From Flaccisagitta enflata (taxonomy: Eukaryota; Chaetognatha; Sagittoidea; Aphragmophora): a DNA stretch of 64,000 nt. The translations under genes were made by a program, and so were the position numbers. Below the pieces are notes generated by a model. It was not told where the DNA came from and made no database searches. It saw only the letters and a program-made list of their open reading frames with translations. Location: the NCBI GenBank assembly GCA_965153355.1, contig OZ231126.1, forward strand, positions 103,850,001-103,914,000, read 5' to 3'. Below, piece after piece: positions 37,368-47,900 of this stretch. Position 1 is the first letter of the stretch. Each line of letters opens with the position of its first letter.

Positions 37368-37563
37368 TAAAAATGAAAGAGAAAGGAAGACAGAAAGACA
37401 GTAGGAAAGTAAGATAGACAGAAAGAACGAAAGACAGTATGACAGAAAAGAGAAAGAGAGAGAATGAGATTCCATTTACCAGTGAAGATTTGAATTACCT
37501 GCAAATATTTCTGCTGCAAACAAACAGTACGGATCTGCTTCTTCCTTGTCCTGATGACGCCAT
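32562..37563 (-). CDS. ACP1: Low-molecular-weight protein tyrosine phosphatase (ACP1-like), four exons found, 3' exon missing
   Basis: Exons in transcript order: 37563-37499, 37026-36995, 36788-36661, 32678-32562. Donors are gtaatt, gtgtta, gtaaga, gtaagt; acceptors all end in ag; phases 2, 1, 0, 0 all fit, giving 114 codons. Exon 1 gives MASSGQGRSRSVLFVCSRNICR, with the P-loop Cys and Arg of C(x)5R. Exon 3 gives RVDSAGT and PDYRAAAVLEREG. Exon 4 gives SDHRSRKIKKDDFRNFDYIL and VMDNDMRQMN, all strongly family-like (ACP1 has DSAATS, DYRGQS, HVARQITKEDF, FDYILCMDE). The last ~45 residues, including the DPYYG acid/base Asp, were not found leftward in the window. The residue after the P-loop Arg is Lys instead of Ser and the SPIAEA motif reads KLLIPET, so activity may be altered or exon 2 may be mis-assigned. 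Cytosolic dephosphorylation of phosphotyrosine is the family role. The fibrinogen-related gene lies in the presumed last intron on the other strand. Confidence 0.78.
32885..33970. repeat. Foldback element(s) with 21-bp GGCCTGAGA minisatellite core
   Basis: GGGCAGCGGCCCCGAAGGGG, ACGAAGTCCTGTAGAACACA at 33284-33325 is the reverse complement of the end at about 33920-33965 (CTACAGGACTTCGTCCCC and TTCGGGGCCGCTGCCC). The centre (about 33400-33870) is a 21-bp repeat, GAGGCCTGAGAGGCCAGATTT. A related head begins at 32897, and TGGTCAGCGATACCCGTTGCC at 33220 is shared with other copies. Purely repeat; open frames (RPERPDL) are artefacts. Confidence 0.8.
33971..34510. repeat. Second GGCC-type foldback copy, mostly on the opposite orientation
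   Basis: Starts with GGGCAGCGGGCCCAAAGGGC at 33985 and ends with CCTACAGGACATCGGCCCTT (34393) and GCAGGGCATCGGGTACCACTGACC (34468). The core is the complementary CAGACCTCAAATCAGC-type repeat. Confidence 0.7.
34605..36540. repeat. Three copies of a dispersed ~110-bp repeat in the phosphatase intron
   Basis: ATAGAGTGYGACYTATCAAAT followed by GGAATCA and AGTAGAATCTGCATTGAAAA-type sequence occurs at about 34682, 36226 and 36386. Their order with respect to T-runs suggests one transposon-derived family. Confidence 0.55.
35813..36112 (+). other. Possible exon on the + strand (unrecognised)
   Basis: A 99-codon open frame with coding-like composition. It is preceded by a plausible acceptor (gatttccacag at 35825-35835) and ends at CCAGG|gtaagaatg (about 36110). 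No family recognised and no partner exon found. It may be chance. Confidence 0.25.
36116..36600. other. Intronic, repeat copies only
   Basis: Contains the second and third copies of the ATAGAGTGYGACYTATC repeat and nothing else recognisable. Confidence 0.4.
37255..37366 (+). repeat. (GAAA)n microsatellite in intron 1 of the phosphatase gene
   Basis: AAAG tetranucleotide repeat of about 110 bp. The long minus-strand open frames over it (FLSFFLS) partly overlap the true exons 1 and 2 but are themselves artefacts. Confidence 0.95.
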
Positions 37564-37785
37564 CTCGCTGTAAGCCTGAGACGTTGACGCTGCTGACGCG
37601 ATCCACGCTTGCATTCACCAACACGAAAACTAAAGGTAACAATTCAGTTCGTTCGCTCGCAACGTAAGCGAACAAGTCTCTTTCTGCAAATCCAAGTCCA
37701 ATGGTGGTTGTTGTTTACAAACTGAGCGGTAATACCATTTTCGGTCACTGGAAGTGGGACGCTGGCATCACTGAATGTGTTTTCT

Positions 37786-37789
<4 letters not shown>

Positions 37790-37844
<55 letters not shown>
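37790..37844 (+). repeat. (CT)n microsatellite
   Basis: Perfect CT run of about 55 bp, 230 bp upstream of the phosphatase start codon. Confidence 0.95.
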
Positions 37845-37847
<3 letters not shown>

Positions 37848-37849
37848 CA

Positions 37850-38985
37850 ATGTTGTTTTTGCGTTCTCCCATTTCAACCAATCACATGAACAACGCTTCG
37901 TGACGTCACGCTCAATTCACCGGATGGATAAAGCGGAGATGACGGCACAGGGGGAGGAGGGGGAAGAGGAGGAGACCTTAGGAAGATAAGGAGAAGAGAA
38001 GAGAAGAGAGCCAAAGGGAGGAATGACGATGTTGAGGAATTGGAGGCGTTATCTGGACGCGGAGGCTTACTACGTACTCATGATTCTGGCCCGCGGTTGT
38101 TGCATGTTGCAATTGAGGCCATTGCTGTTTAAGTATGGACAGTAAAAGTAAGGCCATATTCTTGCCACGCTATTCTCTAGTCATTTCTTGCCCCTTATCG
38201 CGTCGAGTCAAAGACATTGCCAAATAAAGAAAATAAGCACCTCACCTCATTACCGAGAATCCGTGTTTTTCGCTTGTCTGGCCATTGTTTTTCGACGGAT
38301 TCAAAGTTGGTCAACAACGGAAGTTAAAAGCTTCTCTGTTAAAACAAAGCTGCTGTGACGTGATCACATAAAGGTAGGTAATGGCAAAGATCCATTTAGT
38401 CGTTGCGAGTAGGAGGATATAGGGGGGTTAAAATGGGTTGTATTATAATATAAAGACTATAATATAATCATTGACTATCATTGACTATAATATCATCATT
38501 GACGAGTAAGTGTAAGTGTACAATGTAGGAATTGATGAGTACTTGTAGTTACGATGAGTAGTTGTAGTTACGATGTAGTAAGAGATGACTGTATCCTGTC
38601 ACACAGAAATATTCTCCGTTGCATAAATGATTGCAAACATATACCAGTGAGAATATCCCTATCTTAGAGATGTTACCAAGAAGTTTGTAGATAGGTCATT
38701 TTATTTTGAGTTTTAATTGTACCGGCGGTTGTTTGCTGAATTTGTATTATTCACAGTAGGATTTAGGATGTTGGTTAGCTGTCTGACTAACACTAACTCG
38801 TCAATGGTTATCTAATTTGTCAATAGTCTACTAATTAGATAGCAATATAAAAAGATTAGTGATGGAAACAAAACAATTATGATTTTTTTATTTTAAAAAA
38901 GTTTAGCAACAACAATAATATACATATATATATAAATAGAAAATTAACAAAATATTTCCCTTCCCCCCTTTAATCTCACCCTTTT
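37850..38985. other. Non-coding spacer between host gene and pPolB cluster
   Basis: Likely contains the phosphatase promoter side (37600-38300, GC-richer) and AT-rich DNA to 38990. A short degenerate repeat (GACTATAATATCATTGACT, about 38440-38520) is present. No gene and no clear terminal inverted repeat of the pPolB cluster seen. Confidence 0.4.
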
Positions 38986-38992
38986 TAACATT

Positions 38993-39154
38993 TTAATTTA
39001 CTTTTTTTTTCCTAGGATCAATAATTTTTAAATCCCTAAAAGCCGAAGCCATACTTTCATCCCGCCCCCCATCCTCTTCCCTACTCAATCTTAACCCATC
39101 CTGAAAAACATCCCCGCCCGTTGCCCCGTCTTCATTGTGGCCGCCGTCGCTACC
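38993..39154 (-). other. Possible 3' terminal exon of gene C (unrecognised)
   Basis: From an acceptor-like gcagctag|GGT at 39155, a 53-codon acidic/glycine-rich frame runs to TAA 38995-38993, with a basic end (DPRKKK). The composition is coding-like and the strand agrees. Linkage to gene C is only a guess. Confidence 0.25.
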
Positions 39155-39159
39155 CTAGC

Positions 39160-39595
39160 TGCCCTCGCTGTCTGAGGGGATGGCTGGCGCCACAGATCGC
39201 CTTCGGGTGGCATTATGAATAGGCTAAATTGCGTTGACTTTAGTGGTTTGGTTATGGTGGTGATTGTTCATAAAAGTGAAATCGGTGGAGTAGGGAGAAA
39301 ATTAATGAGAGTAAGAAATGATAGCTGTAGTTGTTTTAAGTTTGATAACTTGGGCCAAACCATCCATTTTTTAACCCATAAGTCTAATTAGGGAACCATC
39401 CATGAATTCATGCTAATCACCAAATTAAGTCTGAATTAAAACTGCATGTCCCACAAGATGCGACAAGAATGGAGCTTTAAAATTTACCTCATATTTACAA
39501 TAATACAATGATGTGCACTAATGTATGTGAGTGTGAAATAGGTGTGTGCTTGTATGTTTTGTGGAGTGTGTGAATGTGTATGTGAGTGAATTGGT
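39160..39595. other. Spacer, nothing recognised
   Basis: No exon with convincing splice signals in this interval. Confidence 0.3.
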
Positions 39596-39822
39596 CTTTT
39601 ATAAGTATGTGGAGAGGATGCCATGTCTTGCTCGTCGCAATCCCTCCTCCGTATCTGAGCCCAATCTCCTCATTTCTTCCCCTCTCCTAATCACTCCCAG
39701 CCATCTTCCACAACACCGCGCCTGTCTTTCCTCATCTTGAACCTCTTCTCTCCTTTCGCCAAATCCTTCCGGCCTTCTCCATCTTTCCAACCTCTGTGCT
39801 TCTCTTTCCAGCTCTTCTTCAT

Positions 39823-41094
39823 CTACTTCCACTTCTCTTTCTGCTTCCCTTCTTTCTGCTTCCTCTCTATCCGCTCTTTCTTTTTCCTCTGTTTCTCTCT
39901 CTTGTTCTTCTTGTCTTTCGTCTTCTCTCTCCGTTTCTTCTCTTTCATCTTCTCTCTCTGTTTCTTCTCTTTTGGCTTCTCTTTCAGCTTCTCTATTCTT
40001 TCAGCTTCTTCTTCTCTTTCAGCTTCTTCTTCTCTTTCCACTTCTTCTTCTCTTTCCACTTCTCCCTCTCTTTCTACACCCCCTTCCTCTATCGGCTCCA
40101 TGTTTATCACCACATGTTCGATGTTATCTCTTCTAATCTGCATTTAGTCAGTTACAAGTGGCGGTAAATGGAGGTTGGAATAGGGGATGGTAAACGTTTG
40201 AGGACTGAACTATATGAGCAAAAGCAAATATGAGTAAAAATAAAACTAATTATATATAACTAAACAAGGGTAAACATTTTAGTAATCTTACCAACTCCGA
40301 CATGACTATGGGGGCGTTGTGAGGGCGCACCTCAGCAGGTAAGGCTGCCTCCTGTTGCCGGCGGGTGAAGTAGCGTGTGACTACTGTCACCACACCAACT
40401 ACTACAATCACCCCAATTGTGATAGATCCACCCATACTAATCATTTCGAATGATTTGTTAAATAGAGAAGGAAAAGAGGAGGTAGGCTCGTTTATTACCA
40501 AGTCAAATTCATTAGACACTAACCTGTATATTTGACGATGAATCTCGAAAACTTACATAGCGATATCCCATCCGGTGTTGTTTGTTTGGCTGTCTTCAAA
40601 GATCGCGTTTGTTTGATTGTTTGGTTGGTTGGTTGATTTATCCGTTTGCCCAATCGGATGAAGATTGTCCGCTTGTTCGAGCTTGATCGTGTCCGCGTGA
40701 TTGTCCGTTTGCCCAACTGACTGATGATCGTTTGCCCGTTTGAGTTTGATGACCGTGTCTGACCAGTCGTCCATTTGAATGTCCGCATGATTGACCGTTG
40801 CCCATCCGAACGCCTCCTCTTCCTCTTCCCGTGTTGGCTGAGAGATAATGAGTTAGATTTGAGTTAAATGGTTTCTGTCATTTGTTGGAAGAGTCATGTA
40901 TTAAAAGTATCAAATGATCATCGTGAAAGTAAAGTGGTTAGAATTACACTCACAGTAATCAGTGAGGCGGTGCTGACGGTGATGGCGGTGGTGGCAGTTA
41001 CTGCCATCGTCGTCGTCATCGTCATTGTCGTTGACGAAGATGAAGATGATGACAATGAAGATGACGACAACAATGACGACGTTGAAGATAACGG

Positions 41095-41165
<71 letters not shown>

Positions 41166-42119
41166 CCTCCTGTCTTTGACGGTGGCGTTGTTGTTGTTGT
41201 CTTTGTTGTTGATGTTGTCTTTGTTGTTGTCTTTGTTGTTGTAAATTTTGTTGTTGTTGTTGTTGTTCTTGTTGTTGTTTTGTGTTTTGTTGTCCTTGGC
41301 GTTGTTGTTGTTCAAATCGTTGTTGTCTTTGTTGTTGTTGATGTTGTTGCTGTTGTTGTTGATGCAATTGTTGTTGTTCTTGTTCCTTTTTTTGTTGTTG
41401 TTTTTGTTTTAGATTTTGTTTTTGGTTTTTCTGTTGATGTTTTTGTTGTTGTTTTTTGGTTGTTATTGTTGCTGTTGCTGCTGCAGCCGTCGATGTTGCT
41501 GCTGTCGCTGCTGTAGCCGCCGATGTTGCCGCTGCAGCTGCTGCAGCCGCCGATGTTGTTGTTGTTGTTGTTGCCGGAAGAGGAGGCGTTGGGGCCGCGG
41601 TAGAAGAAGAAGAGGATGACGTCGTTGAAGACGGTTCCAGTGGAGATGGAGGTGGAGGCGGAAGCGGCAGTGGAAGTGGAAGTGGAAGAAGAAATGGAAA
41701 CGTTTCCTCCTCCGTTTCTTCCTCCTTCGCCACATGGGAGCGACGGTGGCCGAGGAGTGACGGCGACGCCATCAACGACAACGCTGATGATGGTGATGAT
41801 GATAGTGATGCTGATGATGATGGCTCGGGGTCGGGTTGGCGTCGCTGTTGGGAAATAGGGAGAGGGGGTAAAAGATGTTTGTTAATTGCATTCAGGTTGT
41901 GATTGTAAAGTGAAGTAAAGTGAAGTAAAGTGAAGTAAAGTGAAGTAAACTAAAGGGAAGTAAACTTACTGGAAACGGTCGTTGGCGGGGGGCCGGATTG
42001 TGGGGTGGTGTGACGTTGAAGGAGGTCCGAGTTACCACCCCACGATCCGCCCTAGATTCCGCTTCCGTTTCCCCGATTTCCGCCCAGGCAGCCGCGGCTT
42101 CAGTTATACATTCTTTCAT
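39823..42119 (-). CDS. Gene C: five-exon poly-Q, single-membrane-segment, E/R-rich protein (622 aa), function unknown
   Basis: Exons: 42119-41970, 41844-40954, 40837-40557, 40523-40292, 40137-39823. Donors gtaagt, gtgagt, gtaagt, gtaaga and acceptors ccaacag, tctcag, tacag, tgcag all fit, phases 0, 0, 2, 0. Exon 1 is a short acidic start (MKECITEAAAAWAEIGE). Exon 2 is Ser/Pro/Ala/Thr-rich, then a long poly-Q block encoded by (GTT)n on the + strand. Exon 3 is acidic then polar. Exon 4 holds a clear membrane segment (ITIGVIVVVGVVTVV) followed by basic RYFTRRQQ. Exon 5 is an E/R/K-rich charged helix, possibly a coiled coil. A one-base shift near 39985 would carry the E/R pattern on to 39599 in another frame, so the C-terminus is uncertain. 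It suggests a type of membrane-anchored structural or envelope-like protein, but this is inference only. Confidence 0.65.
41095..41575 (+). repeat. (GTT)n trinucleotide repeat inside gene C
   Basis: About 68 bp of pure GTT (41096-41163) followed by degenerate GTT/GCT blocks to about 41575. On the minus strand these are the CAA/CAG codons of the poly-Q block. The plus-strand poly-Val/Cys frames are artefacts. Confidence 0.9.
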
Positions 42120-42218
42120 GAGAAGGGGTAAAAAAGAAAGAGAGAGGGGAGAATTAATTAGTACGTTTCTGTTGCTTGTTTTTAGTTGTAGTTATATATC
42201 TACTGTTTCCCCGTCTAT

Positions 42219-42567
42219 CTAATTCCATGCGTTGTGTATTGAATCTTTCTGTGGAAAAGAAGAGTTGTTAAGTACCAATGTTCTCTTTGAGATTACAGCC
42301 TTTGATGGCTGCCCTTCTATCTCCTTGGTATCTGTAATCCAAAATTGTTCTGCGTGAAATAATTTCAATGATAACAAAACTAATGAGGAAACCGGTAAAT
42401 GGTAAAATGTGGCAAAAAAAGTGAATGGCAAACGTGCCTGCATCTCTTATCCGCCGCGACTCGGCTGACGCAGAAGCGCAGCCATGCCCAGCGTTTCTCT
42501 TCCTTTTCTTCCTTTGTCGGCGGTGGGCGTGCGTCGAGGAGAGAAGAGAGGATGATGATGATGACAA
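42219..42567 (-). other. Possible small spliced ORF between genes B and C
   Basis: A minus-strand frame ending ...SAESRRIRDA can join, across a 90-nt interval with acceptor ttcacgcag, to EQFWITDTKEIEGQPSKAV, which ends at 42219. The phase fits, but the donor would be GC (GATGCAG|gcacgt). No family recognised. It may be noise. Confidence 0.25.
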
Positions 42568-42579
42568 AGAGGAAGAGGA

Positions 42580-42970
42580 GATGACGACGAGGAGGACGAC
42601 GACAATGAGGAAGAGGAGGCGACGACGACGACGTTGACGACGGCGATATTGTCGTTGTTATTGTTATTGTTATTATTATTATTGTTATTATGATTGTTGT
42701 ATTATTGTTGCTGTTGTTGATGTTGACAATAGTGATATCTGGTGATTAATATTGGTAGAAATAGGTGGTAGGTAAAATATTTATGAAAGAACGGGACATT
42801 GAATGTAAGTGTTGACCGGTCTTCACATACAACGTGGTTAAACAACATCAAGATTAACATATGACGTGGTTAGATGGTTTCAGTTTAAGCATGAAATGCC
42901 ATTGTCCGGGAAAATAGATTGTTGTTGAATCCAAGTTGGTAGGTAGGTGTCAATCAATAATTGTTAAAGG
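42580..42970. other. Low-complexity spacer
   Basis: GACGAC/ATTATTGTT trinucleotide-rich DNA, then AT-rich unique sequence. No gene seen. Confidence 0.4.
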
Positions 42971-42975
42971 CAAAT

Positions 42976-44122
42976 TTAATTCTTTTTCCGCTTCTCTGAA
43001 GGTTTTTCTAGGAACAAATCATCATCGTCGTCGTCGTTGTCATCGGTTTCTTTTGAATGATGAGATTTTTCCAGACGGCATTTCTTTTGGCGTGGGCCGG
43101 TGCCGTTCTTTTTCCATTGTTTGACCAGTTCGTTTGTCCGAGTGGTAGCCACTTTGTCGTTCTTGGTTGTCTTTGGTGGGGAAGAGACCAACGTCCAGCC
43201 CAGTTTTCTAAACATTGCCTTCGCTGAAAGGCCTCCAAACTCTGTTTTCAGCGCTCGGCCATTCATGTGTTTGTCAAGGTTGGTAATGTTGATGTTTTGT
43301 TGAAGTTGGCACCATTTACAGTTTTCCTTATGGCATATTCCAAAATGCCTCCAAAGGTAGTCATCCAAATGAAGTTGGAAGATATTTACTCCCTGTAGGG
43401 GGAATATGTTTGGATGATTTCCTTTGTAGTGTTTATGACAAAAATCAATGTCAAGGATAATTACGTGTGAAGAGACAACAGTGTTACAGGTATCAAATAA
43501 CCTTGTTTTTGTCAGACTTAGCATTTCCTGTTGTTGCCGCTCCTGGGAAGGTGTTGTCATGTAGCATGATCTTGTCTCTTGCCAATTTCCAGGGATTCTC
43601 TTGTTGTTGGTTGTCTGGTGGGACATTTTCTTTGTTGTCATCATCATTGTCCTTGTTGTCATCCTTGTCGTCATTGGTTTTGTCACAGTTTTCCTCTTCA
43701 TAAGGACTCCCTAGGGCCACTTTGAAACCTTTAAGTTAGGAAAGGAAGGAAAAAAGAATAAGGAAGATCGAGATCGTGATAAGGAGGCCAAGGAAGAAAT
43801 CACAGCAGTTTACTAACGGGCTTGGTTATGAGTCGGGAATGTAAAAAGAGCTTGGTAGAATTTGGCCCATGTTGAAATGGAAAGGTGAAGCCCCGCGCCG
43901 GATGGTTTCCCATTGATGTAGGATGAAACGAATTCCACTGCGGCTCCTTTTTTTACACGGTGAATCCTTTTGATGGTTATCATGTAGTTGGCGGGGATTG
44001 TACCACCATTTTGGAAAAGGATTTCGTCTTGCCATTGTAGGGCACACCCATAAATCGTTCCCGGTATATGGATAGGCTCGAATTCGTAGGGCTAAGGGAA
44101 GGGGTGGAGAGAAAGAAAAAAA

Positions 44123-44191
<69 letters not shown>

Positions 44192-44637
44192 AAACAGGTA
44201 AGGTAAGGTACCTTAAGCAGATTCCTAGTTTCTGCGACGATAGAGTCTGAAGGATCTTTTCCAAGTGTCTCCAAGGAAGATAAGATGGCGTTGGTGTTTG
44301 CCTGGAGGATGTGACACGCTTTTCTTCCCACAAGCTCCACAAAATCCGAAATAGGTAAAGACCAACAGAGGTAGCCTTCGTCACTCTTGAACCCTCTGAG
44401 AGAAAAGAGAGGGAGGTAAGAAAACAGGTTGTTTTATTTATAAGAAGAAAAAAAACTGAAAGTGAAAATGAAAGTGAAAAATAAAAATGAAAATGAAATG
44501 TGAAAGTTACGTACTTAGTCTGCCACTCAGAGGGAGCTCGATTTGTGTCTATCTTCATGCATGCGATCCCCATAGTTTTATCATTTTGGTAAAATACGTA
44601 AGTAAGTACATCTATAAAACGAGTAAAATTATGTTAA

Positions 44638-44717
<80 letters not shown>

Positions 44718-44837
44718 TACACCTAAAATGATACTTCACACACACCTGTCCCATAGAAGACGTACACTATTTGCCACAGTGGCATCCAATGGAAATGAGT
44801 AGAAGTCTGGTTTTTGACTTTCCCCAAAATCAGACAT
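42976..44837 (-). CDS. Gene B: six-exon protein of 430 aa with Cys-rich motif and basic tail, function unknown
   Basis: Exons: 44837-44744, 44611-44515, 44395-44212, 44091-43818, 43728-43502, 43392-42976; total 1293 nt, no internal stop, all phases matching. Introns are about 83-132 nt; the first contains a (GT)n run and the third a (GA)n run. Acceptors have good pyrimidine tracts (ttttatag, ctctcag, ccttag, cttaaag, cctacag). The first two-thirds (MSDFGESQKPDFYSFPL..., then GFKSDEGYLCW) looks globular. A D/N-rich linker is in exon 5. Exon 6 has CHKENCKWC with a downstream LDKHM, a possible zinc site, and the end is acidic then SEKRKKN, a likely nuclear signal. The start lies 122 bp after the pPolB stop. 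A role as a DNA-binding or replication partner would fit, but no family is recognised. The first donor is ambiguous by two bases within GTGTGTGT. Confidence 0.72.
44125..44187 (+). repeat. (GA)n microsatellite in intron 3 of gene B
   Basis: GA run of about 60 bp; read on the minus strand it adds to the pyrimidine-rich part of the intron. Open frames across it are artefacts. Confidence 0.9.
44639..44713 (+). repeat. (GT)n microsatellite in intron 1 of gene B
   Basis: GT run of about 75 bp inside the intron 44612-44743. Confidence 0.9.
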
Positions 44838-44959
44838 TTTAGGTTTTAGAAAGGTTTGGAAAGTGTTGGAAAGTTTTGAAAAGTGTTCTCTTCAAAGACT
44901 AAAGAGTAAATAGAAAAAAAAGAGAAACATACAGACAGTATAGTAACAGAGACACATAA

Positions 44960-47900
44960 TTACAAGAAAGGTTTAAAATGGAGAGGATAGCCAAAGTGAG
45001 AACCGGGCCAAAAATGAGTAGGATCCATGATTTGTTTACTAGTAAAAAGTGTCAAGGCTCTACGTTTGACAGAGTGTAGAAAAATGGTGCCGTTGATATG
45101 TTTTAGGTTATGTTGTTGTACAACTTTAGAAGGTTTCTCAAGTTTGGCAACATCTACAAAATCAGAAGTGCTCAAACATTGGTGTATTAAGTGATGTTTG
45201 AGTCCTTTGGTTTTTATCAGATTAGAGGACAAGTCTTTAATGACTAACATGTACATTTTTACTGAGGTGGCCAAGAACATTTCCATTTGCTTGTTATTAA
45301 TTTCAGACTTGATAAAGAAAGATTGAGATTGTCTGTGTTTAGCTAAGGCGGAACAAGTTTCTTTCATGGTTTTATTTGAGGTCATGAAAGTTTGATAGAT
45401 ATGTGAATTTTGGTTGATACAAGAGAAGTCTAACAATGGGGCCATGGTTTTTAAGTAGGCGGAAGCTATGAAACGAGAGGTGTATGAGGATAAAGGGAGG
45501 TGTGATAGGCCTGCTTGCTTGGCTCTCTTTGCTTCTGTAAGCATGTATGGGCACTTCTCAGCCTGCAGAGAGACGGCGTAGCTATCAGTGTCATGCATTA
45601 AAATTCAAATTCCATACCCTCCAAAAAAGGAAAATCTGGCTGCAAGAGTATGGAATAATCGCCACATGAATATTTTTGCACCAGAGTAAGTGTGCGATGA
45701 TATGGCAGGAAGATTCTTACTCAAAATGTTCAAATGGTCAAAAGTAACAAGGCAGGCTCGCTCATTAAGATACGCGAAATCGTAGAAGCCCTTGGAGTTA
45801 GTGTATCGTTCAAAGGAGGTTCGGGACAAGCATAATCTGGCCCTCACACGTTCATCAAGTCTCTGGTGGGTTTTGCCTGTAAGAAAAGAGAAGAAAGAAA
45901 AGAAAGATAAGAAAGAGAAGAAAGAAAGATATGCAAGATAAGCAAGACAAGCAAGACAAGCCAGATAAGCAAGACAAGCAAGACAAGCAATCCTCGTCTG
46001 CAATATTATTTCCTAACTGCTTGAACGTCTTCTTTAGAATGGATGATACATTGAGTCTTTTTTCCTCTTCTAATCGAGAGAGCCATTGATTGTAAATCGC
46101 ACAATTTTAACAACGCATTTTATTGTGGCGTTATGGAAGGCTTGTAAAAATAACAAATTCTCCGAATAATCTCCTGTCTTTAAATCTCTTTTCATGTAGC
46201 TTACGAGCTGACAACTCTCTTTTCCAGAGTCTCTTTTAAGACGTTGGGCCCGTGCTCGCTGGTGAGAGGATAACATGTCCAGTGAGATACGGTCGTAAAA
46301 GGGGAAAAAACTCAAATCAATGTTTTGAGGGAGAAACAACGCATCATCGTCAAGACAAGATGACAATGAAGAAGTACATATGGTTCTTCAAAAGTAACTC
46401 TTTAGAAAAAAACTCAATATTCATAGAACATAAGTTTTTGGCTATTATGTTGAACTGTTTTTTGTTATGACGTCTAGAATAGAACACATAGTTGCCGATT
46501 GAAATTCTTTGCTTTAATAATGACATATAAAGGCCATTAACATCTTCAAAGGACACTTGTTTTATCACATTTTCAGGTACAGAGTTAGTTTGATCGACTT
46601 CTAAATGCCGAAACTCACAGTAGTTGGCATTTACAAACGCGTACCCACCACGCAGTCCTACTTTATAAATAGAAGAAATTTTACGGTTAGGCACACGGAT
46701 TTTAAGAGGTTTGTTTGGGTTGTAGGGTGATTTTCTGTTCAGTAACGCTGCTTGCCACGATAGGCTCACACAAGTTACAAATTCGGTGGCTGATAACCTG
46801 CTGACTCTAAACATTTGGCCGTAATAAAAAGAAAGCTCGTCAGATAAAATCGTGGAATCACATCCAGAATATAGGGCCAAAACGTCAAAATAACTTTTTG
46901 CGCCTATTTTTTTCCAAATATCCAAAAAATCATTGTAGCTTTGTTGAGAAATGCTAGGTTGCCCTTTCACTCCATCTCCACTAAGGCGAGAGAAGAAATG
47001 GGAGATAGGTGGTGGTTTTTTCATATCAAGAGCATATTTTAGGCTATCAATCATCTCAAATGGCTGGGGTATTTTTTTACATAAAACCGCCAAAAATACC
47101 TCTTCTTGATATCCCATTTGAGTTGGTACAAAATGGTGTCTGCGAGGGAAGACCAAATTTAGATTAGTACCATGATGAATTGATCTTACATCTTGTAACA
47201 TACTATCAAGTGTTGCTGTAATCATGAGAGCCGAGTCGAAAAAGGAAATTTTTTTCTCATATGGGCAAGAGGCCCAACGGCGTGTTTGAGTGTTTGGTGT
47301 GTGGTAGGGGCAAGACTGCATTTTAAAACAGGAAAAACGTATGCTCATTAGTAAGATAGTATTCTTATCTTTGCATAACACATTAGGATCTCCTTTGATG
47401 AGGGGGAGGTCAAGTTTCTGCCCATCATTAGTAATTTTGGGTGAATTGAGTATGTCCTACTCTAGAAATCGCGTCTGCCATGAAACAAAAATCATACCGG
47501 GAGCCATTATGCAATCCTATTCGCAAATCATTACGAGATAGAAACCCTGATTGATATGTAGAAACATTACAGGCGGAACATAGAACCATAACTTGGTGTT
47601 TACTGTTATTCTTGTCATCATTTCCACCAATTTTAGCTAAATTAGGGATTGGGATAAAATGATTATGATGACAACATTTTTTAATAGTATATACTTTATT
47701 ACTATGTTTTTTTGAAAAAAAACTTTGTATTGAACATTCTTCCACAGAATGTACAATGGCTGGCTCTGATGTACGCGTCACGGTTTTTTTTAGAAATTGA
47801 AGATAGATTTGGAGGGCCGTTATCCAAGGTCATGGTGTCGAATATGAATTTATTGGCATCAGCCACACTTTGTCTTAAGGTCGTGAGCATTTTCAAATAG

